A stretch of DNA of 64,000 nt from Engraulis encrasicolus (GCF_034702125.1 NC_085866.1:10421842-10485841); one strand, 5' to 3'; shown: positions 1-24,381, counted from the first letter of the stretch. Notes: generated by a model not told the origin, from the sequence alone. Numbers and translations are program-made.

Positions 1-208
1 ACCACCGTTATACCTGACGCTGGCGCCTGGCCCCCCCAACGTCCGGTTACTGTTTATGGTCACTGGGCCTACTGCACGTGGCTCTAGAGTACCGGCTGTC
101 CACCCCGCTCAGCGGACGGCTACGGACCCCCCCGCAGGGGCAGATCCGGCCATGTCCCCATGAGACTGTTGTGATGGCACAGGGACCCAAGAGCCTGGTT
201 CACCCATC

Positions 209-800
209 ATGCCGTTGACCCGCTGCATAGACTTCTGGACAAAATGCACGGACTCCTCCTGGATTCTGAATACAGTGGAGAGAGGTTACTGCTTGCAGTT
301 CAAACGTCATTCACCTGCCTTTGATTCAGCGATCAGACACTTCGTGGCAAATGGGGAGGAAGTAACTGTTAAGGGGAGAGATCACAGCGTTACTTGCGAA
401 AAGAGCAATACGTGTCGAGGTCGAGGATGGTTTCGAATGCAGATACTTCCTGGTGCCTGAAAAGGACGGTGGGCTACGGCCCATACTAGACCGAAGAAGT
501 CTCAACTCGTACTTCAGAGTCTTAAGGTTCAAGATGAAGACTCCAGAGGTTGTCATTTGCTCGGTACATCGCAACGACTGGTTCACTTCGGTTGATCTGA
601 AGGATGTCTATTTACAGGTTCACGTTTACCCCCCTCAATGGAAATTCTTGTAATTTGCCTTTGATTGTGTGGCTCATGAGTTCATGGTGTTCCCCTTCGG
701 CCAGATCACAGTGTTCATTGGCCTGCACCTCGACTCTGTTGCATTCAAGGCTTCCTTGTCACAGAGGACAATCGAAGCGTTTAAAGTGTTTATGAAACGA
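209..800 (+). pseudogene. DIRS-type retrotransposon reverse transcriptase fragment
   Basis: This is the relic of a reverse transcriptase. An upstream RT block is recognisable in the ORF at 209-460 (RGYCLQF). It is followed in another frame at 453-653 by the fingers/palm region, with KDGGLRPILD and the catalytic-Asp motif WFTSVDLKD. A third frame from about 650 reads FAFDCVAHEFMVFPFG, then jumps to a piece like the downstream block (FIGLHLDSVAFKASLS). The RT core with the YxDD motif appears to be deleted between them. The spacing and wording resemble DIRS1-like elements more than gypsy; that assignment is from memory of the family. There are at least two frameshifts and one internal deletion, so it is dead. 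Confidence 0.6.
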
Positions 801-1014
801 AAACAAAGTAAAGGAATTTGACAATTTCCAGGACAGATTCTGAAAGTTCTAAGCCTTGTGAATAAAATGGGATATTGTCTGGGTGATATTTTGTCCTAAA
901 AGTCATGTTAAAACGTTCCCAAAAAGTGTTTTTTTGGTGACATGCAAATTTTATGCAAATGATATGCGTGACATAGAAGGGGTGAGTTCACCTCATTCCA
1001 CCTTGTTCAGATCA

Positions 1015-1395
1015 ATGGCGGCTAGTACCAAAACAAAGCGCAGTGTCAAGCAGTGTGTTGCTGGAGGGCCGAACGGTGCCAGCTGCAAAAATGGCTACTT
1101 GACAGAAGGAATATCTTTGCACAAGTTCCCTTCTGTGAAGAATGATGGAACTGTGGCCGACAAGGAGAAGGCTAAATCAAGCTAGGGCTCTGTGGATCCA
1201 ATGCATGGTTTTGAAGCAAGCTCGTGGTCACTGTTGTGCTCTGCACATTTCCACCCCTTGTGCTTCACCACAAATGTGGAGGTCGCGGGCATGGTTGGAC
1301 TGAAGAGAATGCTATTGCCTCAAGCAGTTCCAACAATTGACATCGCCGGCGTGCAGACTGAAACTGCCCCTGTAACTGCTCGGGCACGAAGACAG
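1015..1395 (+). pseudogene. THAP-domain exon, frameshifted
   Basis: The ATG at 1015 opens a reading frame with the N-terminal half of a THAP zinc-finger domain (QCVAGGPNGASCKNG, then GISLHKFPS). The C-terminal half follows (SSWSLLCSAHF, AVPTID), and a clean splice donor, CAG|GTGAGT, ends the exon at 1395. An in-frame TAG lies at 1183. Between about 1165 and 1205 the expected THAP segment (QARALWIQ) is readable only in another frame, so small indels have broken the exon. THAP domains are C2CH DNA-binding modules of host proteins and of P-element transposases. I cannot tell which this was. No second exon was confirmed. Confidence 0.6.
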
Positions 1396-2604
1396 GTGAG
1401 TGCACTGCTTTGCTTTAGGCTACTCGTTTTACCTTGTCCATCTGCATTGTATGTTGTTTTCGGGAAAGGGTAATGCACATTACATGCCAAACCGATGCGA
1501 ATGCTCTCGGAATATACACTTTTTATTGATTGCCATTCAACTGGTCAATAAATTGGTTTTTTGGGAGGATATCCGCACATCAGCGTGGTGCTCTCAGTCA
1601 AGGACAGCCAACTCACAGATTGGGCTACTGCTTAGCGAATAAACAGAGATGCACATAGCGTAGGCCTACTTTGAAGCGTTGATTGTTTGTTTTTAGTATT
1701 GTGGTGCACGTGTGGCTGACGTTTGGACACACCTCGTCCTCAGAGTCCGGCTGAGGGACACGCGACGCCTGTGACTTTGAGCACAAAAAATAATAATAAT
1801 GATAAACGCTAAAAATATGCTGAGGACTTAGGCTATATAGGGCGTTTTTCCAACAGCCGAATACCTCCGTTTTTTCTCTAGTTGATGATATTTTTGCATG
1901 TAGCCTACATGCATTTCAATCACACTATATCGCGCAATTGAATCAAAATGCCCCCCATTTGTCAACAAATACACACGCCATGTCATCTGTGGGTCATGGC
2001 AAAGCGCCCTTAGCAACCGTAACCATAAACAAAACGAACTGTCAGGCTATGTCAACAATCGTCACTTCGCCTGTCAGACATGTCACTTTCTGCAGATGTA
2101 TCAGTGCCTCTGAAATAGATTTGTGCTGCTGTTTTTTTCTCTCATGAGGTTGGATGTGTGGTTTTTCGACACGCTGATGTTTGTATCAGAATTTTGGTTC
2201 CTTTATAAGATGTGGGTCCATCAAATGTGTGTTGTTTTCTCAGATCGCCATACTAGCAAACCAGGGACTCCCCTCTATGATGTCACAGCCCAGCTCATTA
2301 GTCACACCAAATTTCACAGAATTCACACTTTGAGTTGCCATTTTCACAAGTTCCTCCAGGATGAATGGGTTCAAAGTCTCATCGATGCTATCAGAAAAAA
2401 CAAGGCTTTAATGGGAATGACCGTTTGTTTTCGTTTCATAAACACTTTAAGGCCTGACTAGCTAGTTTTCAACGCGCCCAGTGGCTCCCCTTTCGTATGT
2501 TCCTGAGCTTTCTGGGCCTCATGGCTTCAGCCATTCATGTAGTACCCCTCAAGCTACTTTTCATGTGAGATTTTCAGAGGTGGGTCAGCGTACTGCACCT
2601 GAAC
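1396..2604. other. Unassigned, no gene supported
   Basis: This is AT-rich sequence downstream of the THAP exon. A possible acceptor (TTCTCAG at about 2250) precedes an open frame of about 200 bp, but the peptide resembles nothing I know. It is not called as an exon. Confidence 0.3.
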
Positions 2605-2815
2605 TTGGGGCAGTCGTGGCTCAGTGGTTAGAGCACTGGGTTGGCAACCCAAGGGTTCCCGGTTCAGTGCCCGACTGAACCACGGCTGAAGTGCCCTTGA
2701 GTAAGGCACCTAACCCCCACATTGCTCCCCGGGCGCTGCTCAGCAGGCAGCCCACTGCTACGGACTAGTGTATGTGATTCACTAGTCCAAATGGGATAAA
2801 TGCAGAGAAAGAATT
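2605..2815 (+). repeat. tRNA-derived SINE
   Basis: The head is tRNA-like, with an A-box-like GTGGCTCAGTGGTTAGAGC and a B-box-like GGTTCCCGGTTCA about 35 bp further on. The body contains CCCTTGAGTAAGGCACCTAA, a conserved block of a fish SINE family. The same block recurs at 59372. No complete tRNA fold is present, so this is a retroposon and not a tRNA gene. Confidence 0.75.
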
Positions 2816-3002
2816 TCCCCTACCTAGGGGACCGAAATTGGCTCCAATCCAAATTGGCTCCAATTGGCTTCATTGAACCCCACCCGTCACAGAACACGGT
2901 AAGTGAGAGTAACAGGCAAATGCCTTACATCGCTCGTACCGTGGAAACACCCCAGAGGCTCCCTCCTAGGGGACGATACACTCACACATTCCCGCCACCA
3001 CC

Positions 3003-3095
3003 ATGAACCTGGAGAAGAGCAGTCGGGAGAAGTTTCAGAGGACTGTGCTTGCTGTTTATGGCAGATTTCTGCTTGAAGAGGCCCGGTGCCTGCAG
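3003..3095 (+). other. Possible first coding exon, unknown gene
   Basis: An ATG in a good Kozak context (CCACCATGA) opens 31 codons starting MNLEKSSREKFQRTVLAVYG. They end exactly at a strong donor, CAG|GTAAGG. The peptide is charged and looks like a helix. I do not recognise it and found no following exon, so it may be a stranded exon, part of a repeat or chance. Confidence 0.25.
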
Positions 3096-3406
3096 GTAAG
3101 GTGGCTGCCCCACACACACATCCACCATTAGCGGTAATATACTCTGTCTGTCACATTCATGGGGGCCGCTAGGGGGGGTAAGTGGTACAGATTTTAAGGG
3201 CCCAAGCACTGATAGGAGCCCTTAAGGGGGCCCAAGCACTGAGCACCAACATTTCTGGCAGCGTCCCTGGTCACATTATTACATACGTGCTAGGGTTTTA
3301 ATGGGGTATATCTAGCACACATCGGTTCCACAGCTTCACCAGACTAAACAAGGAACAATTCAAGACAAACAAACAAATAAACTAGAAATGCAATCAGACA
3401 GTGCAG

Positions 3407-3794
3407 ACCTCCGCCAAGGAAGCTTGTTTGGTACAACATTTGACTTTGTTACACCCTATTTTTATTTTAAGTCTTTCTGCCTTCTTTTTGTTAGAAACTG
3501 TAATGTCAAAATCGCCCTTTCCCGCAATTCAATTTGCGGTCACTAGGGGCATCTAGATAGGCTAGCAATGGTGAAGAATCTTTTTAAAAATCATGGTTCT
3601 GGTTCGTGATCCGCATCACCACCAAAATTTGATTGCTTCTTCCTTTGGTCATTTTCAACAACTGCACAAAATTTCATCCAAATCCATTCATACGTTTTTG
3701 AGTTATCCTGCTGACAAACAAACAGACAGACAAACAAACAAACAAACAGACAGACAAGCCAATGCGACCGAAAACATTACCTCCTTGGCGGAGG
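3407..3794. mobile_element. MITE with ACCTCCGCCAAGG ends
   Basis: The terminal inverted repeats are ACCTCCGCCAAGGA at the left and its complement TCCTTGGCGGAGGT at the right. Inside are a CAAACAAACAGACAGA tract and, at about 3520-3567, a piece matching the end of the 37850-39328 element. It ends 17 bp from the splice donor of the TNFR CRD2 exon. Confidence 0.65.
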
Positions 3795-3811
3795 TAATAA
3801 ACAACACTTAC

Positions 3812-4744
3812 TTGCGTCACAAACGGTACACTTCCCGCATTCCTCCAGGCCATCGCGATGATCAATGTAGGTAAGGAAGGGACATGGAGAACAGGTTGTA
3901 CTGGTATACTCGGTGCAGTGCCTATACACATAATATCCTTAAGAGACACAAAAATAGAATGTTGTTGACTTCTGTGCTGGTGATTTCCACACTTTTCTCT
4001 GCTATCCTGGCCTAGTTAATTATTATTAATTATTTATTCGCACCATATGGGAAATATAGGACCCACCGAATGTTCACCGTTGTTTTATTTTGCTTTGTTT
4101 CACAACAGTCATTGCACAATTCATTACATTAATGCAGTCATCCAATAATAATCATGGCTGTTTCAAATAGACCAGGGAAGTTAGTCGCACTGTCAGTGGA
4201 ACTCAACAGTCAAGTTGAAGAACTACTCTTGTGCAAAAGCCACCCGTTGCCTATACAGAAGTAACAACATTTCTCTATTGCAGAACATAATTTCAACATC
4301 ATCACGTTAAACATGATGAAAGTAGCACAGGCTTATAACAATAATATTTTCATGTATAGTTCTAGGTAGCTGCCAAGTTAATATTTAAAACCATTATTGG
4401 GATACTACATATACTACAAATGAAGTAAGTCTATTCTAATGCAGATGCTTCATCATTCATGTCTTCTTCTCAATGCCCCCCTGGGACAATATAGTGGGCG
4501 GTGTAGAGCCCCTGTTGAGAATCACTACATCGCTAGTAACAAATGTAGTTATTTATCAGATGCATATGCCTTACCTGGATTGCACATAGGACAGCATTCC
4601 TCCTTCACCTCATACTCGGCAGGGGTACAGGACAGCCCCATACATATGCCATGGGAGATGGGGAGAGATGGTGCAGTTACAATCAATGTTGCCAGGAACA
4701 TCCCAATGCCTTCCTGGATCCTTAATTTGGCACAGCATGTCATG
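3812..4744 (-). CDS. TNF receptor superfamily member, 5' exons only
   Basis: Two minus-strand exons join in phase. Exon A is 4744-4575: after a TTCCTACAG acceptor the ATG at 4743 starts a peptide with a hydrophobic stretch (MFLATLIVTAPSLPI, probable signal peptide). It then has the CRD1 pattern CxxxEYEVKEECCPMCNPG and ends at the donor CAG|GTAAGG. Exon B is 3937-3812 and reads GYYVYRHCTEYTSTTCSPC, the end of CRD1. CRD2 follows (FLTYIDHRDGLEECGKCTVCDA), with a donor GTAAGT. Cysteine spacing and the ECCPMC motif fit the HVEM/CD40-like part of the family (TNFRSF14 is my closest memory). These are type I receptors for TNF ligands. CRD3, the membrane segment and the cytoplasmic tail were not found in 1-3800; they are either beyond the window or lost. 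Confidence 0.7.
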
Positions 4745-5992
4745 CTGTAGGAAGACAAAATCACTGTGTGAGAATTGGAATAAGCAGTGTATCCACCACC
4801 AGGTATAGTGGAAGTGAAAGTAGTTCTGCCTTTGGAAATCTCTCCACCCAACCACCCACCCACCACCACCTGCCTGTCCCGCCTTCTGCTGGTGATTTGC
4901 TGTGATTAACTGTGTACTGTAAGGTACTCAATGCTCAATATCTCTGATGGCAAGATAAGACAATGGTACATGAACCACCTTTGTTGCAGCCTGTTTTAAT
5001 CTTCCCCCTCATAATGCCTCTTACGATGGACACATTCCTCTTGGGTAGAGAGTCAGCTTTTACAGTGGTTTCCCTGTCTGTTTATCTCACCTTGCCAAGC
5101 ACTTCTAGTTTAAAGTTTAAAGGTGTATATGGCCCATTAGGAAATATTCTTATTCATAATGTCTTATTCATTAATATTTACCACCACCACCACCAATTTC
5201 TAAATATCGTTTCTGATCTCCGGAAAAATCAGGAACTCCACTCACTTTGTCAGGAACCAATAAAATTTGAGCAGCTCCAACATCCCTGGGTAGAGGCGTG
5301 TTCAAGACAGTGACGTGGTTTAAGCAGAGATGTTCTAGTGGGACTAAGAAAATGTTTGATTTAAACTTCGGCACAGCCTTTTCTGGCCTCGACCAGTAGC
5401 AAACCAAGGGAGGCGGTAGCCTGATTATCACTGATATGACTTTTAAATCTCTTCCAGACTTGGTCTGAAAAAGAGCATAACAACTAACATTCTCAAACGG
5501 CATGGTTGACCCACCTCCTTTGGTTTGCAACTGGTCGAGGGCAGAACAGGTTGAGTCAAAGTTTAACCAAACATTTCTTAGGGGCGATGACTTTTAAGTT
5601 CATATTATTATAAAATGAACCTGTCAGCACTGAGACTGTAGTTCATGTCTACACATACGTTCAGGTCTACACATACACTTATACACAACCAGGCACAAAC
5701 CTGAGTTTTTGTACTTGAAAAGATCATTTTGTGGTACCATGTTAAAAAGATACTTGATTTTTAAAGGTTACCTTTTTTAAGTTTGTTCTGTGAAAGAGTA
5801 CCTATACATACCCAACGATGAGCAGGTGTCTTGTGTGTAGCCGTAGCTCATGTCTCTGTAACAAACCTCTCCTTTGTTGTGGCATATCTGTGTCATGGAC
5901 AAATTAACTTATATTGCCCTTTAAGAATGTGCGGAACTATATTGGGTATCGGCTACATTCCTAACTTGGTGACACCCTTAGTCATCTGTGGA
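4745..5992. other. No gene seen
   Basis: This stretch lies upstream of the TNFR exons. A 5' untranslated exon of that gene probably lies here, because its first coding exon begins after an acceptor, but I cannot place it. No coding pattern or clear repeat was found. Confidence 0.3.
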
Positions 5993-6018
5993 CTCTCTCT
6001 CTCTCTCTCTCTCTCTCT
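5993..6018. repeat. (CT)n microsatellite
   Basis: A run of 13 CT units. Confidence 0.9.
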
Positions 6019-6568
6019 ATGTGTGTGTCCAGAGTGCCATGAGAGGGTGGAGTACCATCAGGACCTATGGTGAACAACTGATATAAATGTAGCTTATTGA
6101 TGCATACATTTATTTACAACACATCACAAAAAAGTGTCAAAATCCTTAAAACGGAACATTGAATCGCATAAATTAGTAGACACATACAACACACTCGTGC
6201 ATACATAGGCTACAGACATCGTATCATTTCAAGCAGCATCGTCAAATTTCATCAGAAATATTAAATGAATGTTGGCTTTCTCACAGCATAGCACTGTACA
6301 TTGATAGCCTGGGCCAGCCCATACTGTGAAGCGGCAAAACATTTCAAAGATGTCAAATGGTGAGGTGGCCGGAAAGGACTGCTTCATTTAAAGCTATGGG
6401 AGACTGGACAGGATTAGACGAGATTGGGGCAGAGCAGATTTGTATTCACTGCCACTCAACAATACCTTCTATCATCATGACTGTCAATGTAATACGTCAA
6501 TATTGATATATCTACATTTACTCAAATTTACGCCAATTTAAATAATCACATTTTCTGAAATCGTCTAA

Positions 6569-6572
<4 letters not shown>

Positions 6573-6642
<70 letters not shown>
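6573..6642. repeat. (TC)n microsatellite
   Basis: A pure run of 35 TC units. Confidence 0.95.
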
Positions 6643-6647
<5 letters not shown>

Positions 6648-6765
6648 GAGCTCTGATCAACAGACAGCATGTGCAGAATCATTCCCCATGACCTTCATCT
6701 GTTATAAAGAGTTCCCCAGAGCCGCTCCAACTTGATCTGCTTGTGATGGGTCAGCAGCACCACCT

Positions 6766-6890
6766 GGGGTGCATTTCTGGAAAGCGTAGTTGTAAGCAAT
6801 TAGCAACTTCGGTAGTTGCCAATTTGAAATTGCGTTGCAACCAACAAAAGCTAACATAGTTAGCAACTACGCTTTCCAGAAATGCACCCC
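6766..6890. mobile_element. Short palindromic MITE
   Basis: The arms GGGGTGCATTTCTGGAAAGC and GCTTTCCAGAAATGCACCCC are perfect complements; the inverted arms continue for about 30 bp. The core is about 60 bp. Confidence 0.7.
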
Positions 6891-7489
6891 TGGCCTGTTC
6901 CTTCTTGGTGTCCCATCCAATGAGAGTCAGGGTCCATTTTAATCCAGTAGGCCTACTTCTTCTCCTTTCCCTTTGCCTGTGACCCTGTGTTTCACTACAG
7001 GCCCGCTTCCATAGAGAAAACATTAAAGTTTCTCTGCTGTCAGTCTAAGCAGAGCAACTTTATTAGGGGGATTTATACCATTCAACTTCCCAATTTCAAA
7101 TGACAAAATTAAACTGCAATGGTGTGAGATATTGAATGAAAAATCTGTCGTCAATGATGTCTTGCATCGCATCACAAGGCCACAAGTAAAAGGAGAGGAT
7201 GGGAGACGCTAGATTGAATTGGACCCATTGTAGTGTCCATTATGGTGCATAGATATCTTGCTCCCACTCACTGCTTCCACCCAGTGTCCATAAGCTGTAA
7301 ACACAGCTCGTTGCTCCTCACTCATCCTCAGTTTGCAAAAGTACCTATTTAAAGCCTCTTAAGATGGCCCCATACCTTTTTCAAATAGATAAATGTGTGA
7401 TATTACATTCAGTGTTTAAAAAAATAACTTTATTTTTCACAAATTTTGACATGAAAAAGGCACCCATTTCATAGAATGGCCCATATACA

Positions 7490-7660
7490 CGGGTTCTCAA
7501 TTTTTGTTTTCTCCTGGCTGTGCGACACTAGCAGCGCACAACTCAACCCCTCATTGTTGGAAACCACTGTCTGTCAAAAAAATTAGCTCTTGTGGATGGC
7601 TGCCAATGTCTTGCCCCTCTTTATAATGTTGTGTCACACTGTTAACCCATGCATAAAATA
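7490..7660 (+). repeat. Dispersed repeat family A, copy 1
   Basis: This copy shares blocks such as GCGCACAACTCAACC and GGCTGCCAATGTCTTGCCCC with 53755-53890 (same orientation) and 58285-58460 (inverted). Ends are not resolved. Confidence 0.6.
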
Positions 7661-7754
7661 GGCATCTCCCACATGTGCAGAAGGAAGAGGGGGAAAATAT
7701 AAATACCATCTTCTGCATCAGGTGGACCTCAGTGATGGTGGTACACATTAATCA

Positions 7755-8035
7755 ACAGGTGTATTTTGTCTTCACGTGATACTAATTAGCCACTCCCTCA
7801 TTTACATAATGTGTCCCAACATTTCAAAGTTGGTTCTGGACTACAATGACTAAAAAGGATATATCCAACATCCACATTTGTAGTTGAAGAAGCCACTTAT
7901 GTGTATTCCATGTTACATTGACTATGTTCTTATACAATACTGATTAGCCATTACATAATGAGTCCCAGTTCACTCGCTCCTAAATATTCAAAGTTGGTTT
8001 TGAACTGCAATAGCCCTTGTAAAAGGTGATTTGCC
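7755..8035 (+). repeat. Imperfect tandem duplication
   Basis: Two diverged units, about 7755-7870 and 7905-8035, share TTAGCCA..., TACATAATG.GTCCCA and TTCAAAGTTGGTT in the same order. Confidence 0.45.
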
Positions 8036-8068
8036 ATTTTAACGAGCCTACATTTTAGAGAAGAAACG

Positions 8069-8346
8069 GTAACACTTTATTTTAGGGATACATCTATAAG
8101 TACTAATACATACAATGTTAATGCCTGCATAAGTAACTTGTAAGGCATGTACTAAGCAAATGCTAAGGCCTACTAGGTCCTTACTAAGGTTAAATTGGTA
8201 ATAAATCCCTTATTGTGCATGAACAAGACATTTGTGAATACATGCCTAACAAATGTTTGATTTTGCGGTGTACATGCCTTACAAGTTATACAGGCACATT
8301 GTATGTATTAGAGCTAATATATGTATCCCTAAAATAAAGTGTTGCC
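8069..8346. mobile_element. hAT-like MITE with 8-bp target duplication
   Basis: The ends GGTAACACTTTATTTTAGGG and CCCTAAAATAAAGTGTTGCC form inverted repeats that continue imperfectly for about 90 bp. GAAGAAAC flanks the element on both sides, an 8-bp duplication as made by hAT transposases. There is no ORF. Confidence 0.75.
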
Positions 8347-8730
8347 GAAGAAACTTAATTTCAAACATGTTGAAAAACCAGTTGTTCTGTACAACATGGT
8401 GGCTGGTGTGTGCACCGTACAGGCTATATGTCTCCTCCTCTCTGTCCTCAGATTTGCCATCTGGAGGCCTTTACTGCCATCTTGTGACAAAATTAAAGCA
8501 CCTCACAATTAAGAGTGTTTTTTTATTGACTGAAGATTAGTCTAGCAGCTGAAATTGAAATGACTGACTGACTTAATTTACTTCAAGGATTCAAGGATTC
8601 AAGGATATTTATTTGTCATGTACATAGAGACACTTTCGTGTCACTTGTAATGAAATGTGTGGCCGTTGCAAAACAAGTGTGCAGAAGAAGGGTGAAGAAG
8701 AAATAAAATAAAAATAAAAATAAAAATAAA

Positions 8731-8912
<182 letters not shown>

Positions 8913-8913
8913 T

Positions 8914-9148
8914 GCATAGTAGCCAGTAGCAGCAGTAGTAGTGCTAATAGCAGAAGGCCCTACTAATAGTAGCCAGCAGTAGTAGTAGCCCCTGCTAATA
9001 GTAGCCAGCAGTAGCAGGCCCTACTAGTTGTAGCCAGTAGCAGGAGCAGCAGTAGTAGGCCCTACTAGTTGTAGCCAGTAGCAACAGCAGCAGCAGTAGT
9101 AGGCCCTACTAATAGTAACCAGCAGTAGTAGTAGTAGGCCCTCGTTGA
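8914..9148. repeat. TAGTAG/GGCCCTACTA minisatellite
   Basis: Degenerate repeats of about 40-45 bp with the core AGTAGTAGGCCCTACTA followed by TAGTAGCCAG. The core is itself a palindrome. An inverted relative occupies 15240-15925. Confidence 0.75.
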
Positions 9149-9216
9149 TATAGTGTGTGCGTGTGTGTCCAGGGGGGGCACCATGTTTAGTGACTGCAGT
9201 GGTGATTATTTTAATG

Positions 9217-9218
<2 letters not shown>

Positions 9219-9296
<78 letters not shown>
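9219..9296. repeat. (GT)n microsatellite
   Basis: Thirty-nine GT units, preceded by a unique block (GGCACCATGTTTAGTGACTG) that recurs inverted next to the CA array at 15362. Confidence 0.95.
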
Positions 9297-9297
<1 letters not shown>

Positions 9298-9382
9298 CAA
9301 TCAAAGTAATTACGAGGAATTCAGTAAGCAAATGGCATGAGGAAAAAAGCTCTTTCTCAGTCTATCTAGCTCTGTGACAGCA

Positions 9383-10560
9383 CCGTCGCCTTCCAGATCT
9401 CAGTTTTTTAAATAATCCATATCCTGGGTGTGACTGGTCTTTGAGAATGTTATGGGCCCTAGATAGCACTCTCTTAAGTCTTTCACGGCAGGGAGAGGTT
9501 GACGAATAGCCTACAGCGCTCAGCAGAGCGCACTATCCTTTGTAGTTCTTTCTGTTCACGCACTGTGGCGTTTCCGTACCAGGTGATGATGGACCCTGTT
9601 AAGATGCTCTCCACTGCTGAGGAGTAAAAGGCTTTTAGGATGGGTGTGGAAACTTTGAACTTTTTCTACAGGCGCAGAAAGTACAGTCTCTGCCTGGATT
9701 TCTTAATGATGTTGTGTGTTTTGTTTGTCCATGTTAAGTCATTTGTGATGTGAAAACCAAGGTATTTAAAGCACTCTACCCTCTCAACTGGTTGTTTGCA
9801 GATGGAAAGTGGAGTGTAGTTTCCCCTCTATTTCCGAAAGTCCACCACCATTTCCTTAGTCTTGCTTACGTTTAGTGCCAGGTTGTTGTGCTGGAACCAT
9901 TGTGAGATGTTAGAAACTTAATTTATATATGCCTGTTCATCGTTATTATTGATCAGTCCCACCACTACAGTGTCATCAGCAAACTTGATGATGGACTTCT
10001 GACTGCTGCTGGCTCTGCAGTCATGGGTGTAAATTTTGTAGAGTAGGGAGCTTAACACACAACCTTGAGGTGAGCCAGTGCTGATGGTGAGGGTGTTAGA
10101 TGTTGTGCCACCCACTCTAACAACCTGCGTGCGGCTTGTGAGAAAGTTTAACACCCAGTTGCATAGAGGTAAGTCTAGCCCCAGTGACTTAATCTTCCTG
10201 ACAAGAGTGAGGGGAATTATGGTGTTGAATGCTGAACTATAATCAATGAACAGCATTCTCACATAATTACCCTTTCCTCTGTCTAGATGTGATAGTGTGG
10301 TATGCAACAAATTTGAGATGGCATCGTCCCTTGACCTGTTCTCTCTATAGGCAAACTGGAGAGGGTCAAATGAGCTAGGCAGGGATGTACATATGAAGGA
10401 CTTCACTAGCTTCTCAAAACACTTCATCACCATTGATGTCAGAGCCACTGGACGGTAGTCATTGAGGCATGTTGAACTTTTGCCTTTTGGAACTGGCACA
10501 ATTATGGATTGCTTAAAGCAAGATGGAACTACTCCTGTGGCTAAAGAGGCATTGAATATT
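9383..10560 (-). pseudogene. LINE reverse transcriptase fragment
   Basis: On the minus strand the frame at 10560-9918 carries the central RT blocks. They are [23 protein letters not shown], the palm-domain Asp motif [20 protein letters not shown] and the catalytic FADDT. After a stop near 9917 the thumb region continues (LALNVSKTKEMVVDF, YLGFHITNDLTWT) with further stops down to about 9383. The wording matches CR1/L2-clade elements of fish (Rex1 or L2). There is no endonuclease domain in the window, so the copy cannot move by itself. Confidence 0.75.
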
Positions 10561-11114
10561 CTTACCTACTACATTAAAGATGTATCTATGTGTCATCTAA
10601 GTAATGATATTTAAAGCTACTTGGTGAATTGTAGTCTACACTAGGCGTGAATAAAGGCCTGCTTCACAATCTGCATACGTAATGCAGGGCCTATAACCAC
10701 AACAAACTATACATTAACTAGGCATACGTAAAATAATATATACACTACCATACATAATGGAGTAATTTAATTTATCTCATGCATTGATTGGTTGACATTA
10801 TAAAAGATACACAGGACAAATGAAGCATAATTAAATGTCATGAAATGTTGCATGCTCAAGAGTTTGGAGGGAAAAGGCCAACAGGATGCCACATGACGGG
10901 TATATGGTGACACTTGGGGCAATGCAGGGATGAAACAACATGTGGTTTGTAGGCCCTATGGACTAATGTATGTGTGGTGAAAGACATAGCTGGGTAACTG
11001 CAGATGAATAGCAGGGACTTCAGATGGAAATTAGCTTTTAGCTATAATCTGGTGCAGGTCATCTTTTTACTATGTAACTAATGTACTTTGCACATGGTCC
11101 CTGATGAAATAAAC

Positions 11115-11146
<32 letters not shown>

Positions 11147-11247
11147 CGAGGGGGGAGGGTAGAATAAAATAGTATAAAATATTAAATAAAAATGGATGGG
11201 TTGTGTGGAAGACGGGAATGTAATGTATAGGTATGTAGAGGAATGTA
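10561..11247 (+). repeat. LINE 3'-tail debris
   Basis: No gene is present. A run of AAACT units at about 11119-11147 follows a poorly conserved tail, as seen at 3' ends of fish LINEs. The sequence 11150-11247 continues on the other side of the Tc1 element at 12814. Confidence 0.45.
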
Positions 11248-12813
<1,566 letters not shown>

Positions 12814-13060
12814 TATATTGGAGTGTATATGAATAAATATGTGTATATGTATTGTTTGTGACTGTCTGAGGATGTTTATGTGTCTATGTGTGAAAATGGT
12901 GTCTATATGTATAGCAAATGAGATGTGCACTACAAGATCTAACCTGATGGAACTGAACAGTCTGATGTGAAAACATATATCCCTATGGGGCAATAAATAA
13001 TCTAATCTAACCAAATCTAATAAAGCTCCAGCAACAAAACAGCTGCAAATAACACTCAAA
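12814..13060 (+). repeat. LINE 3' tail after the Tc1 insertion
   Basis: Continuation of the element interrupted at 11247, ending in AATCTAATCTAA repeats at about 12993-13022. Confidence 0.45.
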
Positions 13061-13119
13061 GAAAATGCACGTTTGTTAACAAGCTGCAGCAGGAAATGAC
13101 ACATAGTTTTGCAGAGTCC

Positions 13120-13290
13120 ACTTCCACACCAGGGCTGCAGACAGCTTCTGCTTGACCCAGTACAAAAGTAATCTGAAAGAGCCCCCCCGCCCCATCCAAT
13201 GCATACAATGTAATGAAAACAGAATTTTGGGGCCCCTGTCCAGAGGCGATTCTAGTGTCAGTGGGGGGCCCAAGCAAAAACCCAAAAGAA
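13120..13290 (+). repeat. Dispersed repeat family B, copy 1
   Basis: Shares CATACAATGTAATGA, TTGGGGCCCCTGTC-like and AGTAATCTGAAAG-like blocks with 55190-55320 in the same order. A fish interspersed repeat with no coding content. Confidence 0.55.
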
Positions 13291-13674
13291 TGGACATAGG
13301 AACCAAATCACTGCTATTATAGTTTAAAGTTGAGCTGTTTTTCACCATCTAGAAGCTTGGGGGCCCCAAGCGGCTGCCTGCCTAGCCTGGTGACAAAATG
13401 CGCCTCTGCCCCTGTCTCCCTGGGCCCGGGACAACTGACCCCTTTGCTCACACTATTGAGCACCATCACCAGGGAGCTCTGGTTAAAGGCCGAATGCTGT
13501 TTATCTTACTAAGCAAACAGACTCGGGTCTGGACTTCCAGTAAATGATGAATAATGCCCTTTGGCTGAAAAGAAACTAATGAAATGACGGACACTTAAAA
13601 AGACGCTAGCCTTGCTGTTTTGTGGATAAAAGGGCTACTGAGACGGAAATTTTAGAAATAGGCTTGTGATCATT

Positions 13675-24381
<10,707 letters not shown>

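Noticed and set aside
2605..2680. Possible tRNA gene
   Set aside because: A and B boxes are present but the acceptor and anticodon stems do not form, and the conserved SINE body follows.
5171..5530. 119-codon minus ORF upstream of the TNFR exons
   Set aside because: No signal, no cysteine pattern and no splice logic with the TNFR gene.
6010..6073. Short Cys-rich stretch CPECHERVEYHQDLW near a possible acceptor
   Set aside because: It runs directly out of a CT/GT tract, and no partner exon was found.
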